Assembly: GCA_002451015.1 (NCBI GenBank)
Contig: DKBB01000348.1
Coordinates: forward strand, 1 to 47,890
DNA length: 47,890 nucleotides
Reading direction: 5' to 3'
DNA from: Acidobacteria bacterium UBA6911
Lineage (GTDB): Bacteria > Acidobacteriota > UBA6911
The translations under genes and the position numbers were made by a program. Shown here in pieces: positions 16,057 to 24,945 of this stretch (positions are counted from its first letter, which is position 1; every line of letters starts with the position of its first letter). The notes beneath the pieces were generated by a model. The model did not search any database. It was not told the origin of the DNA and saw only the letters and a list, made by a program, of their open reading frames with translations.

Positions 16057-17739
16057 TTAGATCTTTCTCCCTACTCCTTTGAAAAACGTATAGCAGAAAA
16101 CTCCGTCCGGTTCGGTGGTTCGGTATAGATCGCGGATGCCACGGTCGAACAACTCGGGTTCGATAAGCTTTTCCGCAATGGCCGTGTCGCGGATTCCTTC
16201 AATCATAGCCGTGAAGGTTTTCCTTGTAAAACCGTCCACCAGCTCCGGCCGGCTCGAATCGACATACACCATTCGAGGCGAGACATGTACCGCTTCAAAG
16301 CCGGCCCGTACCAGTAGGGGATACAACTCACGGCCGATCAGGGCATTGCCGCCGCCCCGCTGCTGCATTTCCACCTGCGACTGGATCACCGCTCTTGCTG
16401 CGGCACTTTCAGGATAAAAATATGTCGATCCGTGATCCCCTTCGATAACCGTGATGGTTCCTCCGGGTTTCAGCCGTTTCTTGAGAATCGTCAGAACTTC
16501 TTCAGGGCGTGAGAGGTGCTCCAGAACGAAACAGACAAAAATGTGGTCGAAAAATTCATTCTCGAAAGGCAGGTTGAAAATGTCCGCCTGTCGAAATTCC
16601 ACATTGGTGAGTCCGGCGGTATCGGTTCTTTTTTTTGCCTCCGCAATCGAATCCGGGGATATGTCGATCGATAGGAACCGGGCATCCGGGCTTTGGCGAG
16701 CCAGCGTAACGGTCTGGGCGCCGATCCCGCAGCCGGCTTCGAGCACAAGGCTTCCGGCCGGGTAGTGTGTGTCGGAATGCAGCAGGTCCACAAGGCTTCC
16801 GGCCTGATCCTGAAGACGCCTGTTCTCCCGAGGATCGTATCCGTGAACGTATTTACAATCCAGGATCACTCTTTCGGCAGGATAAATATGAAAGAGTGTA
16901 ATGTCTGCGATCCCTTCCCATTGGGGCAGGCGCTTGTCGGGTCCTTCAATCCGGACCAGGGGTGGATTCCGTTCGGCCAGGGAATTGATTTTACTCCAGA
17001 GGGTGGTATCGCCCCAGAACTGCGGCGGAGTTTCCCGCTCCCGTGCAAATGCAAACACATCCACAGGGGTGTCGTATCCGGAACGCACGGCTTCAAGCGC
17101 CGTTCGCTCCAGTCGCCCCAATCCGGTATTGCTGTCCGGCTGTTCTTCCATCCACCGTCTTACCGCTGCGGGAATCCATGGTAAAGGCGCATCGGTCAAA
17201 TCCGATATTTGTTCAAATGCCTGCATGTCCTGCTGGGTAAATGCCCCGTCGACCTGTTCGGCAAAAAGGAATTGATCGGTTGTGACCGGCAGCCTGCGGT
17301 CATACATGGACGCCATCTGTACAGGGGAAAGCTGTCCAAGGCCGTGGTAAGGATCGATGCCGGGAAAGGAATCGATACAGAGGAGTTCAGGCTCTGGGAT
17401 CTTTAAACGGTGCAGGCACATGAGAATATGGCACAACATCGACTGGTCGAAAAGGCAGGCGTCAAACCAGAGCACGATGGCATTGTACTGGTCTGCCGAT
17501 TGCAGCTTCAAATATTGATTTTTCAGTGTTTCGAATACGAATTTTCTGCCGAGGCCTCCGCCGGTGGACTCTTCAAGAAAACCCGCCCGTGCAAGGAGTA
17601 TTTCTTCATCAGGCCATCCCGGCTTTCTCGGCCCGTCATAGTGGATGTCGTGCCAGACGAAAACTTCACCCGGAATGCCGCTTTTCCCAATGATGCTTCC
17701 CGCAATGTCCCCGCTGGTTATATGCAGTATCCTATGCAT
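16057..17739 (-). CDS. DUF1835 / DUF3658 / SAM-methyltransferase fusion
   Basis: A 560-residue fusion. Residues 1-125 match the DUF1835 pattern (MHRILHITSGDIAG, EVFVWHDIHYDGP, IVLWFDACLFDQ). Residues about 205-268 match the helical domain that follows it in such proteins (LERTALEAVRSG, PQFWGDTTLW, PPLVRIEG). Residues about 295-560 are a class I methyltransferase with motif I EAGCGIGAQ at 334-342, acidic loop SIDISPD, FRQADIFNLPFEN and VLEHLSRPEEVL. The start is ATG 17739, not the longer frame, because it overlaps the stop of the upstream membrane-protein gene by 8 bp, implying translational coupling. DUF1835 proteins are of unknown function. The target of methylation is not known. Confidence 0.85.
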   Translation of the reverse strand: MHRILHITSGDIAGSIIGKSGIPGEVFVWHDIHYDGPRKPGWPDEEILLARAGFLEESTGGGLGRKFVFETLKNQYLKLQSADQYNAIVLWFDACLFDQSMLCHILMCLHRLKIPEPELLCIDSFPGIDPYHGLGQLSPVQMASMYDRRLPVTTDQFLFAEQVDGAFTQQDMQAFEQISDLTDAPLPWIPAAVRRWMEEQPDSNTGLGRLERTALEAVRSGYDTPVDVFAFARERETPPQFWGDTTLWSKINSLAERNPPLVRIEGPDKRLPQWEGIADITLFHIYPAERVILDCKYVHGYDPRENRRLQDQAGSLVDLLHSDTHYPAGSLVLEAGCGIGAQTVTLARQSPDARFLSIDISPDSIAEAKKRTDTAGLTNVEFRQADIFNLPFENEFFDHIFVCFVLEHLSRPEEVLTILKKRLKPGGTITVIEGDHGSTYFYPESAAARAVIQSQVEMQQRGGGNALIGRELYPLLVRAGFEAVHVSPRMVYVDSSRPELVDGFTRKTFTAMIEGIRDTAIAEKLIEPELFDRGIRDLYRTTEPDGVFCYTFFKGVGRKI

Positions 17740-18142
17740 CAGTTTTGTTTTCCTGGAACTCTTTCTCTTCCCACATGTCGTAGACCGTTGCCACGGAAGA
17801 CGCTTGGGCCAGGATCGCCAGGGCAATGACGATATGCACACCGTGGGTTATCGAAGCGACAAGAGGCAGGTCGAGAGCCAGATGACGGAGCGCTCCCAGC
17901 GCCAGGCCGGAGGCGAGCTGGAATACGGCGAATCCCGTCGTTACTTTGCTGATGCGTTTCAAGCGGGCCGGAACAGGCATTCTCGCCAGTTTTCGGGCAT
18001 TGCCTACAGTCATGACCAGAAGGATCAGCCCCAGCAGGCCGTGGATGGGAAGTCCAATGGTTTCTCCCATCCAGCGCGGGATCAGCACGCAGGCAAAGAA
18101 GGCGAGCCAGATGGTGTTGTAGAGACGTTTCCAAAGTTTCAT
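17732..18142 (-). CDS. Small four-helix membrane protein
   Basis: A 136-residue protein with four hydrophobic segments and a charged tail (YDMWEEKEFQENKTDA). Histidines lie in or near the helices: IHGLLG in helix 2, RHLALD and THGVHI around helix 4, which could be heme ligands as in small cytochrome b-like proteins, but I cannot confirm this. The gene overlaps the DUF1835-methyltransferase gene by 8 bp, so the two are probably made together. An AGGT-AAA-ACCT dyad and a CTCCGC/GCGGAG hairpin (18159-18174) lie just before the ATG. Confidence 0.75.
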   Translation of the reverse strand: MKLWKRLYNTIWLAFFACVLIPRWMGETIGLPIHGLLGLILLVMTVGNARKLARMPVPARLKRISKVTTGFAVFQLASGLALGALRHLALDLPLVASITHGVHIVIALAILAQASSVATVYDMWEEKEFQENKTDA

Positions 18143-18861
18143 GAGGTTTTACCTTTAACTCCGCGGATGCGGAGGTTATTGATTTAACGCTATCAGATAC
18201 TAATGCCTGATACCCGAAATTGTATGCATGTATTTCAATAAAAACAATCAACTTCCCGGAATGCTCCAATTAAAAAGCCTTAATAAACCTAATCGCAAAA
18301 TAATGTGCTGTTAGATTATAAGATATCAAATTATTATTTCTTGCAGCGCCTTCTTGGTGTTCCGTGCAAAAACAATAATGGATTAGAGTCTATACGAAGG
18401 ATGGGCCTGTGACCGGTTATTCTGCATCCGCTTATTCGATTGTGGTTGTTTGTGTCCGCGTTATAGATTTCACCCTGTTCTTTTTTCTGCGGAATGAAAG
18501 CAACGAAAAGCTATCGCCTTTCCTGATACCGGGCTTGCTCGCGGCCGGCATGCTCGGCACCGTCAGCGCCGTTATCATCAGCGAACTAGTTTCCGAACGA
18601 AGCCTCACTGTTGAGATTGGTACGCGCGGTTTTGATGGAAATCAGCCAAGAATGGGAAACTGAAAAGCTTTACTTACGCATGGAAAACGATGGCCTGATC
18701 ATGCAGGAAGAACGAATTTACAGAAAAAAAGTTGCTTAGCCGTATTAAAACTCTCCAGTTTTCTCTGAATCCACTGTTTTGTTAAACCTGCCGCAAAGCA
18801 TCGAAAAATCAATACATGAAATCCAAAGAAAATAACATTAGGATGAAATGGTTCGAGAGAC
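18143..18861. other. 719-nt AT-rich region with at most one small open frame
   Basis: The left end holds a hairpin CTCCGC-GGAT-GCGGAG (18159-18174). The rest is AT-rich. One small membrane-protein-like frame (18409-18663) is listed separately. No RNA gene or repeat was recognised. Confidence 0.45.
18409..18663 (+). CDS. Possible small membrane protein
   Basis: An 84-residue frame from GTG 18409 with AAGGA about 8 nt upstream. It predicts two membrane helices (about residues 6-27 and 36-58) with a charged link RNESNEKL and a charged tail. I know no family for it. It could be a real short gene or a decayed remnant, and it stands alone between opposite-strand genes. Confidence 0.35.
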   Translation: MTGYSASAYSIVVVCVRVIDFTLFFFLRNESNEKLSPFLIPGLLAAGMLGTVSAVIISELVSERSLTVEIGTRGFDGNQPRMGN

Positions 18862-19638
18862 TTATTTTCTGGCCGAAAGGTTGATGCGGCGGAAGGTTTC
18901 AAAGCATCGGCCGTCCTGTTGTTTCGTCTCCTCGATCATCCTTCGGATAACAAAATCGCGGAAAGGTTTTTTGTCTGGATCGTCCATGTATTTAAGGAAG
19001 GGCACGAGGCTCGGTTGGTCGATCCATCGAATCATCGTATCCGCGTCCGGAAAGTAACGGTCGGCGTTTTCGCCCCATACCTGCACTTCGGAGAATCCGC
19101 TCGATTCCGCCAGCGTCCGGTATCCCTCCAATGGCGGCATGTACCACGGCCACTCGAATCGGGTGAAGTGCCGTGCGAATTCCCATTGCGCCATCGCTTC
19201 GCGAATGACCTTAAAGAAACTGGAACAGTTGCCGTCTCCGGCAAAGTTGAAGCGCAGGCGGCCGCCGGCACGAAGCGCCCGGCGCACGTTTGCCAGCAGA
19301 CTTTTATGGTCTTTGACCCAGTGAAGGGTGGCATTTGAGAAGACAATGTCGAAACGTTCCGAAAAATCGAGCCTGCTGATGTCCTCCATGAGGAAACGCA
19401 GATTGCCCTGTTCTTTGCCGCGAGCTACATCGATCATGCCACGGGAGGCGTCGATACCGACTACCTCTCCCCTCGGGACCAGTTCGGCGATCCTGCCGGT
19501 AAGACTGCCATCACCGCATCCAAGGTCGAGCACGGATTCCGTTCCCTGCAGATCAAGCTCCCCGATAAGTTTATGCCCCCATTCCTTCTGGTGGGTTGAA
19601 GCTTTCTCGTATTTCCCGGCGTCAAATTCGTATGGCAT
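18862..19638 (-). CDS. Class I SAM methyltransferase, trans-aconitate methyltransferase-like
   Basis: A 258-residue soluble methyltransferase. It has motif I LDLGCGDGSL, VGIDAS at the acidic strand, SNATLHWV (the hallmark of the Tam group in place of VLHH), and LRAGGRLRF. N-terminal EFDAGKYEKAS-HQKEWG is also typical of the Tam/malonyl-ACP-methyltransferase (BioC-like) group. Tam methylates trans-aconitate in E. coli, but the substrate here cannot be told from sequence. It is divergent from the radical SAM gene with 312 nt between. Confidence 0.88.
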   Translation of the reverse strand: MPYEFDAGKYEKASTHQKEWGHKLIGELDLQGTESVLDLGCGDGSLTGRIAELVPRGEVVGIDASRGMIDVARGKEQGNLRFLMEDISRLDFSERFDIVFSNATLHWVKDHKSLLANVRRALRAGGRLRFNFAGDGNCSSFFKVIREAMAQWEFARHFTRFEWPWYMPPLEGYRTLAESSGFSEVQVWGENADRYFPDADTMIRWIDQPSLVPFLKYMDDPDKKPFRDFVIRRMIEETKQQDGRCFETFRRINLSARK

Positions 19639-19950
19639 CTTCTTCCCGTCTGCGGAGGGATGGCGGATACAGGGCTATTCCCCCCACTGGAACTACCGTA
19701 AGGGCCCGGTTCAAAACACCCGCAATGGACACGCTCCGCTAAAATCTTGTTGCTCAGTTATTAATACATGACTGGTCGAATTTATGGTAGATTTTGGGAA
19801 TAAAAAATATATCCGATTTTGAATGTGTCCTGCGCAATTCCCGGCTGCGGATTGTGTTTAATACGTGGACAATTCCTTGTCGGCCTCAACGGGACGGTCC
19901 GAATTGAATGGACGAAGATCGCAAATATTGATACTTTTATCGATGCGTAA
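19639..19950. other. 312-nt divergent intergenic region
   Basis: Lies between the minus-strand methyltransferase and the plus-strand radical SAM gene. It holds an AT-rich patch near 19755-19820 that could carry promoters in both directions. I see no strong consensus or dyad. Confidence 0.4.
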
Positions 19951-21918
19951 ATGATCCCGTTACGGAGTTCTGTTATAAAAATGCCCCAGAAAAATAATCA
20001 ATCCGGCCGTTTTTTGATTCGCTTTGGTTCCGCTATGATCCCGGGTCTGGCGAATGTTGCCTGGAAAGCCTTCCAGTCTGTCAATACAAGGCTGCCGGAA
20101 GGGGAGCTTCCTTCCCCCAAGTGGGCTCCCGGGAAAATGGCTAAAAGCCGCGAACGTTCCAAGCCCCCGCTCGGATTCCCGAGGGAGACGGATTCCCTCT
20201 GTCCGCACTGTGTGCCCGAAATCCGGGATAAAATCGTCCGGGGAGAGGCGGAAATGGATGTTCTGCTCCGTGGTCGTCCCGGTGAAATAAAGGCGCAGCT
20301 TGTTGAGGAAAACGGTCGTATCCTGATGCGCAAAGTTTGCGATATTCACGGCTCCTTCGAAGATGTTCTTTCCACCAATGCCGATTTTACACGGCGGATC
20401 GAAAGTCTTTTCTTCGGCCGGGATTTTCAGTCGGTGCAGGACGAGACTCTTCATCGGCACGGTTCTTCTTCGATAAAATACGGCCGAGGGACGGTGCTGA
20501 CCGTGGATCTGACCAACCGGTGCAATATGATGTGCAATCCGTGCTTTACCGATGCCAACCAGGTCGGGTACGTCCACGAGCCCGAACTTGGTGAAGTTAA
20601 GGCGATTCTGGACCGGGCCGTATCCTTCAAACCTCGTCGCCAGATCATCATACTGTTTTCCGGAGGAGAGCCGACACTTTCGCCCCATTTCCTGGAATCC
20701 GTCGCTTATGCGAAGAAAATAGGATTCTATCGTATCCTTGCAGCGACGAACGGTATCCGGTTTGCCCAGAGCGAGGAATTTACGCGCCAGGCCAAGGAAG
20801 CGGGACTGCACGGCACCTATCTTCAGTTTGACGGTATCGGCAATGAAATTAACCGGCACCGCGGCGTAAAGAACCTGTTTGACGTAAAAGTGCAGGCAAT
20901 CGAAAACATGGCTAAAGTGGGGATGAAAACGACCCTGGTGACTACGGTGATCAACACGGTCAACCAGGATGCCGTCGGCCCGATAGTCGATTTCGCCATC
21001 AACAATGTGGACAAGGTCCAGACGGTCGTGTTTCAGCCTGTTTCCTTTACCGGACGGGATGAGGGGATAGACGATGCCGAACGGTCCCGGAAACGGTACA
21101 CTCTCACGCACCTGGTGGATGATCTGCACGGGCAACTGCAGGGAAAACTGGAGCCGATGCGCGACTGGTTCCCCCTGTCCACATACAGCGCATTTACCAG
21201 CGTTATGGATATCCTGCAGGGGCCTGAAGCTCCATGGGGCTGGAGCGCCTGCAATTGCCATCCCGATTGCGGCGTGTTCAGCCTGCTGGTGGTAAACCGG
21301 CGAACCCGGAAATGGGTTCCGCTTTTCAGGCTGTTCGATTACGAACAGTTTATACGCGATGTCGCGGTGATCACGGATACGGCCCGCGGCAAAAGAATGA
21401 TCGAACTGCAGCTTGCGTTGGCCATCCTGCGCAATTACAAAGCGGAAAACGCTCCCGAAGGATTTCCCATTTCGCAGATCGTCAACCTGTTCCGCCCCAG
21501 CTCCGAAAAAGCGGACAGCGACAGGAACGATCGCATGCAGACGCGGTCCGAAGAGGACGCATGGCGGGTCCTGTGCGTTGAAGGGATGTGGTTTCAGGAT
21601 TTGTGGACTTACGATTTCCGGCGCACCGAAATGTGCGTGATTCCAAATGGCACCGAAGAGGGGGAGATCTCATTCTGTGCCTACAATACCGGACTCGGCT
21701 GGCGCCAGATCGTGGAGAGCAAACACCGGGCCGCCAGCATCGCGGAATGGCACAAGTCCAGAGGCAGGCATGAGGTTTTTGCCAACGGAAAAGAGGTGGC
21801 GTTGCACACGACCAAACACGAGCTCGTTCTTCCCGTACTTGATTCCGGAAATCCTCGCGACGCCGGTGTGAAGATCCCCGATGAAGCAAAAGAACCATTT
21901 GCTTCAGTCAAACGTTAA
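19951..21918 (+). CDS. MJ0619/tetraether-synthase-like radical SAM protein
   Basis: A 655-residue radical SAM enzyme. A small Cys-rich N-terminal part has CPHC (C84, C87) and VCDIHGSFED (C130), as in the zinc/rubredoxin-like head of MJ0619-type proteins. The radical SAM cluster motif is CNMMCNPC (C191, C195, C198), in TNRCNMMCNPCFTDAN, followed by SGGEPT at 237-242. Additional Cys occur in ACNCHPDCG (C434, C436, C440) and in a C-terminal block MWFQDLWTYD, MCVIPNG (C562), FCAYNTG (C576), which resembles the family's conserved end. The GLC-HK motif of archaeal Tes, as I recall it, is absent. Tes couples lipid chain ends to make tetraethers, and bacterial relatives make membrane-spanning lipids; extension to this protein is inference. 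The start could also be ATG 19981. It lies 29 nt before lpxD. Confidence 0.8.
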   Translation: MIPLRSSVIKMPQKNNQSGRFLIRFGSAMIPGLANVAWKAFQSVNTRLPEGELPSPKWAPGKMAKSRERSKPPLGFPRETDSLCPHCVPEIRDKIVRGEAEMDVLLRGRPGEIKAQLVEENGRILMRKVCDIHGSFEDVLSTNADFTRRIESLFFGRDFQSVQDETLHRHGSSSIKYGRGTVLTVDLTNRCNMMCNPCFTDANQVGYVHEPELGEVKAILDRAVSFKPRRQIIILFSGGEPTLSPHFLESVAYAKKIGFYRILAATNGIRFAQSEEFTRQAKEAGLHGTYLQFDGIGNEINRHRGVKNLFDVKVQAIENMAKVGMKTTLVTTVINTVNQDAVGPIVDFAINNVDKVQTVVFQPVSFTGRDEGIDDAERSRKRYTLTHLVDDLHGQLQGKLEPMRDWFPLSTYSAFTSVMDILQGPEAPWGWSACNCHPDCGVFSLLVVNRRTRKWVPLFRLFDYEQFIRDVAVITDTARGKRMIELQLALAILRNYKAENAPEGFPISQIVNLFRPSSEKADSDRNDRMQTRSEEDAWRVLCVEGMWFQDLWTYDFRRTEMCVIPNGTEEGEISFCAYNTGLGWRQIVESKHRAASIAEWHKSRGRHEVFANGKEVALHTTKHELVLPVLDSGNPRDAGVKIPDEAKEPFASVKR

Positions 21919-21947
21919 CGGATGATCCGAAATGATGGGTGTCGCCT

Positions 21948-22991
21948 ATGAGTTACCAGGTAAAACAGATTGCCGCATTTCTCGGCCTCGACTTTCAGGG
22001 GAAGGGCAGCCATTCTCTGACCAGAGTATCCAGTTGGGAAAAGGCGGATGCGGACGCTTTGGTTTTTTATGAGAGTGGAGAGGCCGGCGACCTGGAATTT
22101 CTGCCTGCCGGATGTATTATCGCACCCAGGGAGATGGCACCCGCAAAAAGAAACGTGATCTTTTCCACGCAGCCGAAACTGGACTTCGCCAGAGCCTCCG
22201 CCTACCTGGTCCCGCTGCCTGCAGGACGCGGAAGGCAGCATCCCACCGCGATAGTTTCAAAGAGCGCGAAGATTGAAGAAGATGTTGACCTGGGGCCGTT
22301 TACGGTAGTGGGCGCCGGAGCCAGAATCGGGAAGGGCAGCATCATATACACTGGATCTGTAATCGGGAAGGGATGCCGTTTGGGAAGGGAATGCATCCTC
22401 CACCCCGGGGTTGTTCTCTATCCCGGAGCGAAGCTGGGTGACAGGGTTATCCTGCACGCAGGCGTTGTGGTTGGCGGAGACGGATTCGGGTATGTGTTTG
22501 ACGGGGAGCGCCAGCAGAAGTTTCCTCAAATCGGAACCGTGATCCTGGAAGATGATGTTGAAGTTGGCTGCAACACGACGATCGATCGCGGGTCACTGGG
22601 AACGACACGGATCCGGCAGGGAGCGAAGATAGACAACATGGTTCAGATCGCCCACAATGTCGACATAGGCCGTAACGTGGTAATCGCGTCCCAGACCGGT
22701 ATTTCCGGCAGTACGGTTATTGAAGACGATGCGGTGATCGGGGGCCAGGTCGGGTTCGGAGACCATGCGCGGGTGCAGAAGGGCGTAGTGATCGGATCCA
22801 AAGCCGGCGTCCTGCCGGGAAAAATAGTGCGCAGTGGTCACATTTACTGGGGTATTCCGGTGCGTCCCCTCCGGGATTACAAACGCTTGAATGCGTATTT
22901 CGGAAAACTTCCGGCAATGAAATCGGAAATCGATGCCCTCAAAAAGGAAGTTTCAAAATTGCAGGATGCTCTTCGGAAGGAAAAACATTAA
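21948..22991 (+). CDS. lpxD: UDP-3-O-acylglucosamine N-acyltransferase LpxD
   Basis: LpxD adds the N-linked hydroxyacyl chain from acyl-ACP to UDP-3-O-acylglucosamine, the third step of lipid A synthesis. The 347-residue protein has the N-terminal uridine-binding domain (residues 1-100), then left-handed beta-helix hexapeptide repeats, [23 protein letters not shown], and the catalytic His in QIAHNVDIG. The C-terminal helix ([18 protein letters not shown]) is typical. I take ATG 21948 over the in-frame GTG 21939. Placed 29 nt after the radical SAM gene, it is probably co-transcribed with it. In many bacteria lpxD sits with bamA, skp, fabZ and lpxA; none of those is near. Confidence 0.96.
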   Translation: MSYQVKQIAAFLGLDFQGKGSHSLTRVSSWEKADADALVFYESGEAGDLEFLPAGCIIAPREMAPAKRNVIFSTQPKLDFARASAYLVPLPAGRGRQHPTAIVSKSAKIEEDVDLGPFTVVGAGARIGKGSIIYTGSVIGKGCRLGRECILHPGVVLYPGAKLGDRVILHAGVVVGGDGFGYVFDGERQQKFPQIGTVILEDDVEVGCNTTIDRGSLGTTRIRQGAKIDNMVQIAHNVDIGRNVVIASQTGISGSTVIEDDAVIGGQVGFGDHARVQKGVVIGSKAGVLPGKIVRSGHIYWGIPVRPLRDYKRLNAYFGKLPAMKSEIDALKKEVSKLQDALRKEKH

Positions 22992-23057
22992 TTCCTCGCG
23001 CGGGAATGCTACGTACAAACCCATCAGGCGCCTTATCGCACTATACGAAATTATAAA

Positions 23058-24062
23058 ATGAGTTTTATTGAAGTAAAAGATCTGCGCAGGGAATTCCGTG
23101 TTTTCAAACACAGGGAAGGCGTCTGGGGTGCGTTCCGGGATCTGTTTCAGCGCAATTACCGGATACTTCCCGCCGTGGACGGCATAAGCTTCTCCTTCGA
23201 AAAGGGAGAGTTTGTAGGCTATATCGGGCCGAACGGAGCGGGCAAATCCACGACGATTAAAATGATGACGGGCATCCTGGTGCCTACCTCGGGCGAAATT
23301 GTCGCCAATGGTTTCCGGCCGTATGCGGACCGGGCAAGATATACCAAGAGTATCGGGGTGGTATTCGGGCAGCGCACCCAGTTGTGGTGGGATATCGCCG
23401 TGGTTGAAAGTTTTAAACTGCTGCGCCGGATTTACGATGTGCCGGAGAAGGATTACAGGGAACGTCTCGGTTTCTTCAGCGAGCTTCTGGGCCTGGATGA
23501 ATTCCTGCATTCTCCTGTCCGAAAACTCAGCCTGGGTCAGCGGATGCGGTGTGAGGTCGCTGCGGCCCTGCTGCATAATCCTCCAATCGTTTTTCTGGAT
23601 GAGCCGACAATCGGTCTGGACCTGGTTGCGAAAGACCGGATCCGGGGATTTCTGAAGGACATCAATCGCACTTTCAAAACGACAATCCTTCTGACGACAC
23701 ACGACCTTTCGGACATCGAAGAACTCTGCAGGAGGGTTATTATCATCGACAAAGGCAAACTCCTGTACGATGGAACTCTGGACGAACTCCGCCTCCGCCT
23801 GGGGCGCCGTCATATGATCAGTGTGCATCTGGAAGACCGGGCCCATCGGGAACGATTTGAGCATGCGCTCGATGCGGAAAACGGAATCACCTGGGACAAT
23901 CTCGACGATCTTACCTTCAGAATCCGGTATAATCGCGAACGGGCTTCTTCCGCAGACATCATTCGCAGGATCATCCATGAAGTTCCGGTTCGGGACATTT
24001 TTGTTGAAGCCGAGCCGATCGAGGACATTATCAAAACCATATACGGCCAGGGCAAGGTTTGA
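23058..24062 (+). CDS. ABC transporter ATP-binding protein, ABC-2 exporter
   Basis: A 334-residue ATPase. It has Walker A GPNGAGKST at 57-65, Q-loop Gln105 in VVFGQRTQLWW, signature LSLGQ at 157-161, Walker B IVFLDEPT at 177-184, and switch His215 in TTHDLSDIEE. The RNYRILPAVDGISF opening and the FGQRTQLWWD Q-loop are typical of the ATPases paired with ABC2_membrane_6 (DUF990) permeases. The C-terminal 80 residues form the usual accessory domain. The two permease genes follow at 78 nt and then 1 nt. Known members export toxic or hydrophobic compounds such as viologens; the substrate here is unknown. Confidence 0.93.
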   Translation: MSFIEVKDLRREFRVFKHREGVWGAFRDLFQRNYRILPAVDGISFSFEKGEFVGYIGPNGAGKSTTIKMMTGILVPTSGEIVANGFRPYADRARYTKSIGVVFGQRTQLWWDIAVVESFKLLRRIYDVPEKDYRERLGFFSELLGLDEFLHSPVRKLSLGQRMRCEVAAALLHNPPIVFLDEPTIGLDLVAKDRIRGFLKDINRTFKTTILLTTHDLSDIEELCRRVIIIDKGKLLYDGTLDELRLRLGRRHMISVHLEDRAHRERFEHALDAENGITWDNLDDLTFRIRYNRERASSADIIRRIIHEVPVRDIFVEAEPIEDIIKTIYGQGKV

Positions 24063-24140
24063 CGCCCGGATACGCTGGGTTTGTAGGCGCACCTATGTCT
24101 GCATTGAAGCGGGAAATACGGGCGGGAGTGCAGTGCTTTT

Positions 24141-24944
24141 ATGAAACACCGATTTGCCGTCTACTTCGAATTTGCCAGGATCGCGTTCCTTAAGATTCTC
24201 GCATACCGGCTGCGATATTTTACCGGGATTGTGACTTACTTTATCAACGTCTCGGTGTATTACTTCATCTGGAGCGCCATATACGGTTCCAGCACCGATG
24301 TAGCCGGCTACGACCTGCCACAAATGACAACCTACGTGGCAATCGGATGGATCATCCGTTCCTTCTATTACAACAATGTGGACCGGGATATTTCCGCGGA
24401 AGTGCTGGAAGGGAAAATCGCCATAAACCTCATAAAGCCCGTGGATGTGCAGTTGATGTATATTTCCCAGACCGCCGGGGAAGCCTGTTTCCGGGCAGTT
24501 CTTTTCACACTCCCGATTGCGGCGGTTCTCCTTTTCATCTATCCCATCAGTCCGCCTGCATCCGTCATGTCCGGAGTCCTGTTCTTCCCGAGCTGTATTC
24601 TGGCTCTCCTTATTTTCACGCTGATAAACTTCTGGGTGGGCACGCTGGCGCTGCATATTTACTCGATTCTCGGCGTGATCCGGGCGAAGTACGCCATCGT
24701 TGAGTTCTTTTCGGGACTTCTGATTCCCATTTCATTCTTCCCACAGGGATTACAGGACTGCATGCGATACCTGCCTTTTCAGCATATCAGCTTCACCCCG
24801 CTACAGATCTACCTGGGCAAAGTAAGCGGAACGGCCGCGTTTGGAGCGCTGACGGAACAGATGCTTTGGGTTGTCCTGCTTTTCGGCGGCAGCCGGCTGT
24901 TCTGGAAATTTTCAACGCGCCGTCTCTCCATTCAGGGAGGTTAG
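24141..24944 (+). CDS. ABC-2 family permease (ABC2_membrane_6 type), first subunit
   Basis: A 267-residue protein with six hydrophobic segments. The pattern (WSAIYGSS at the first loop, GWIIRSFYYNNVDRDISAEVLEGKIAINLIKPVD, ending PFQHISFTPLQIYLG) is typical of the DUF990 permeases, which have the conserved linker 'G-I---L-KP'. It pairs with the next permease and the ATPase upstream. Its stop overlaps no start but lies 1 nt before the TTG of its partner. Confidence 0.9.
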   Translation: MKHRFAVYFEFARIAFLKILAYRLRYFTGIVTYFINVSVYYFIWSAIYGSSTDVAGYDLPQMTTYVAIGWIIRSFYYNNVDRDISAEVLEGKIAINLIKPVDVQLMYISQTAGEACFRAVLFTLPIAAVLLFIYPISPPASVMSGVLFFPSCILALLIFTLINFWVGTLALHIYSILGVIRAKYAIVEFFSGLLIPISFFPQGLQDCMRYLPFQHISFTPLQIYLGKVSGTAAFGALTEQMLWVVLLFGGSRLFWKFSTRRLSIQGG

Positions 24945-24945
24945 T

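Noticed and set aside
19960..21261. 433-codon open frame antisense to the radical SAM gene
   Set aside because: The plus strand has clear cluster motifs; the antisense product looks random.
22953..24092. 379-codon open frame antisense to the ABC ATPase
   Set aside because: The plus strand carries complete Walker and signature motifs; the antisense frame has none.
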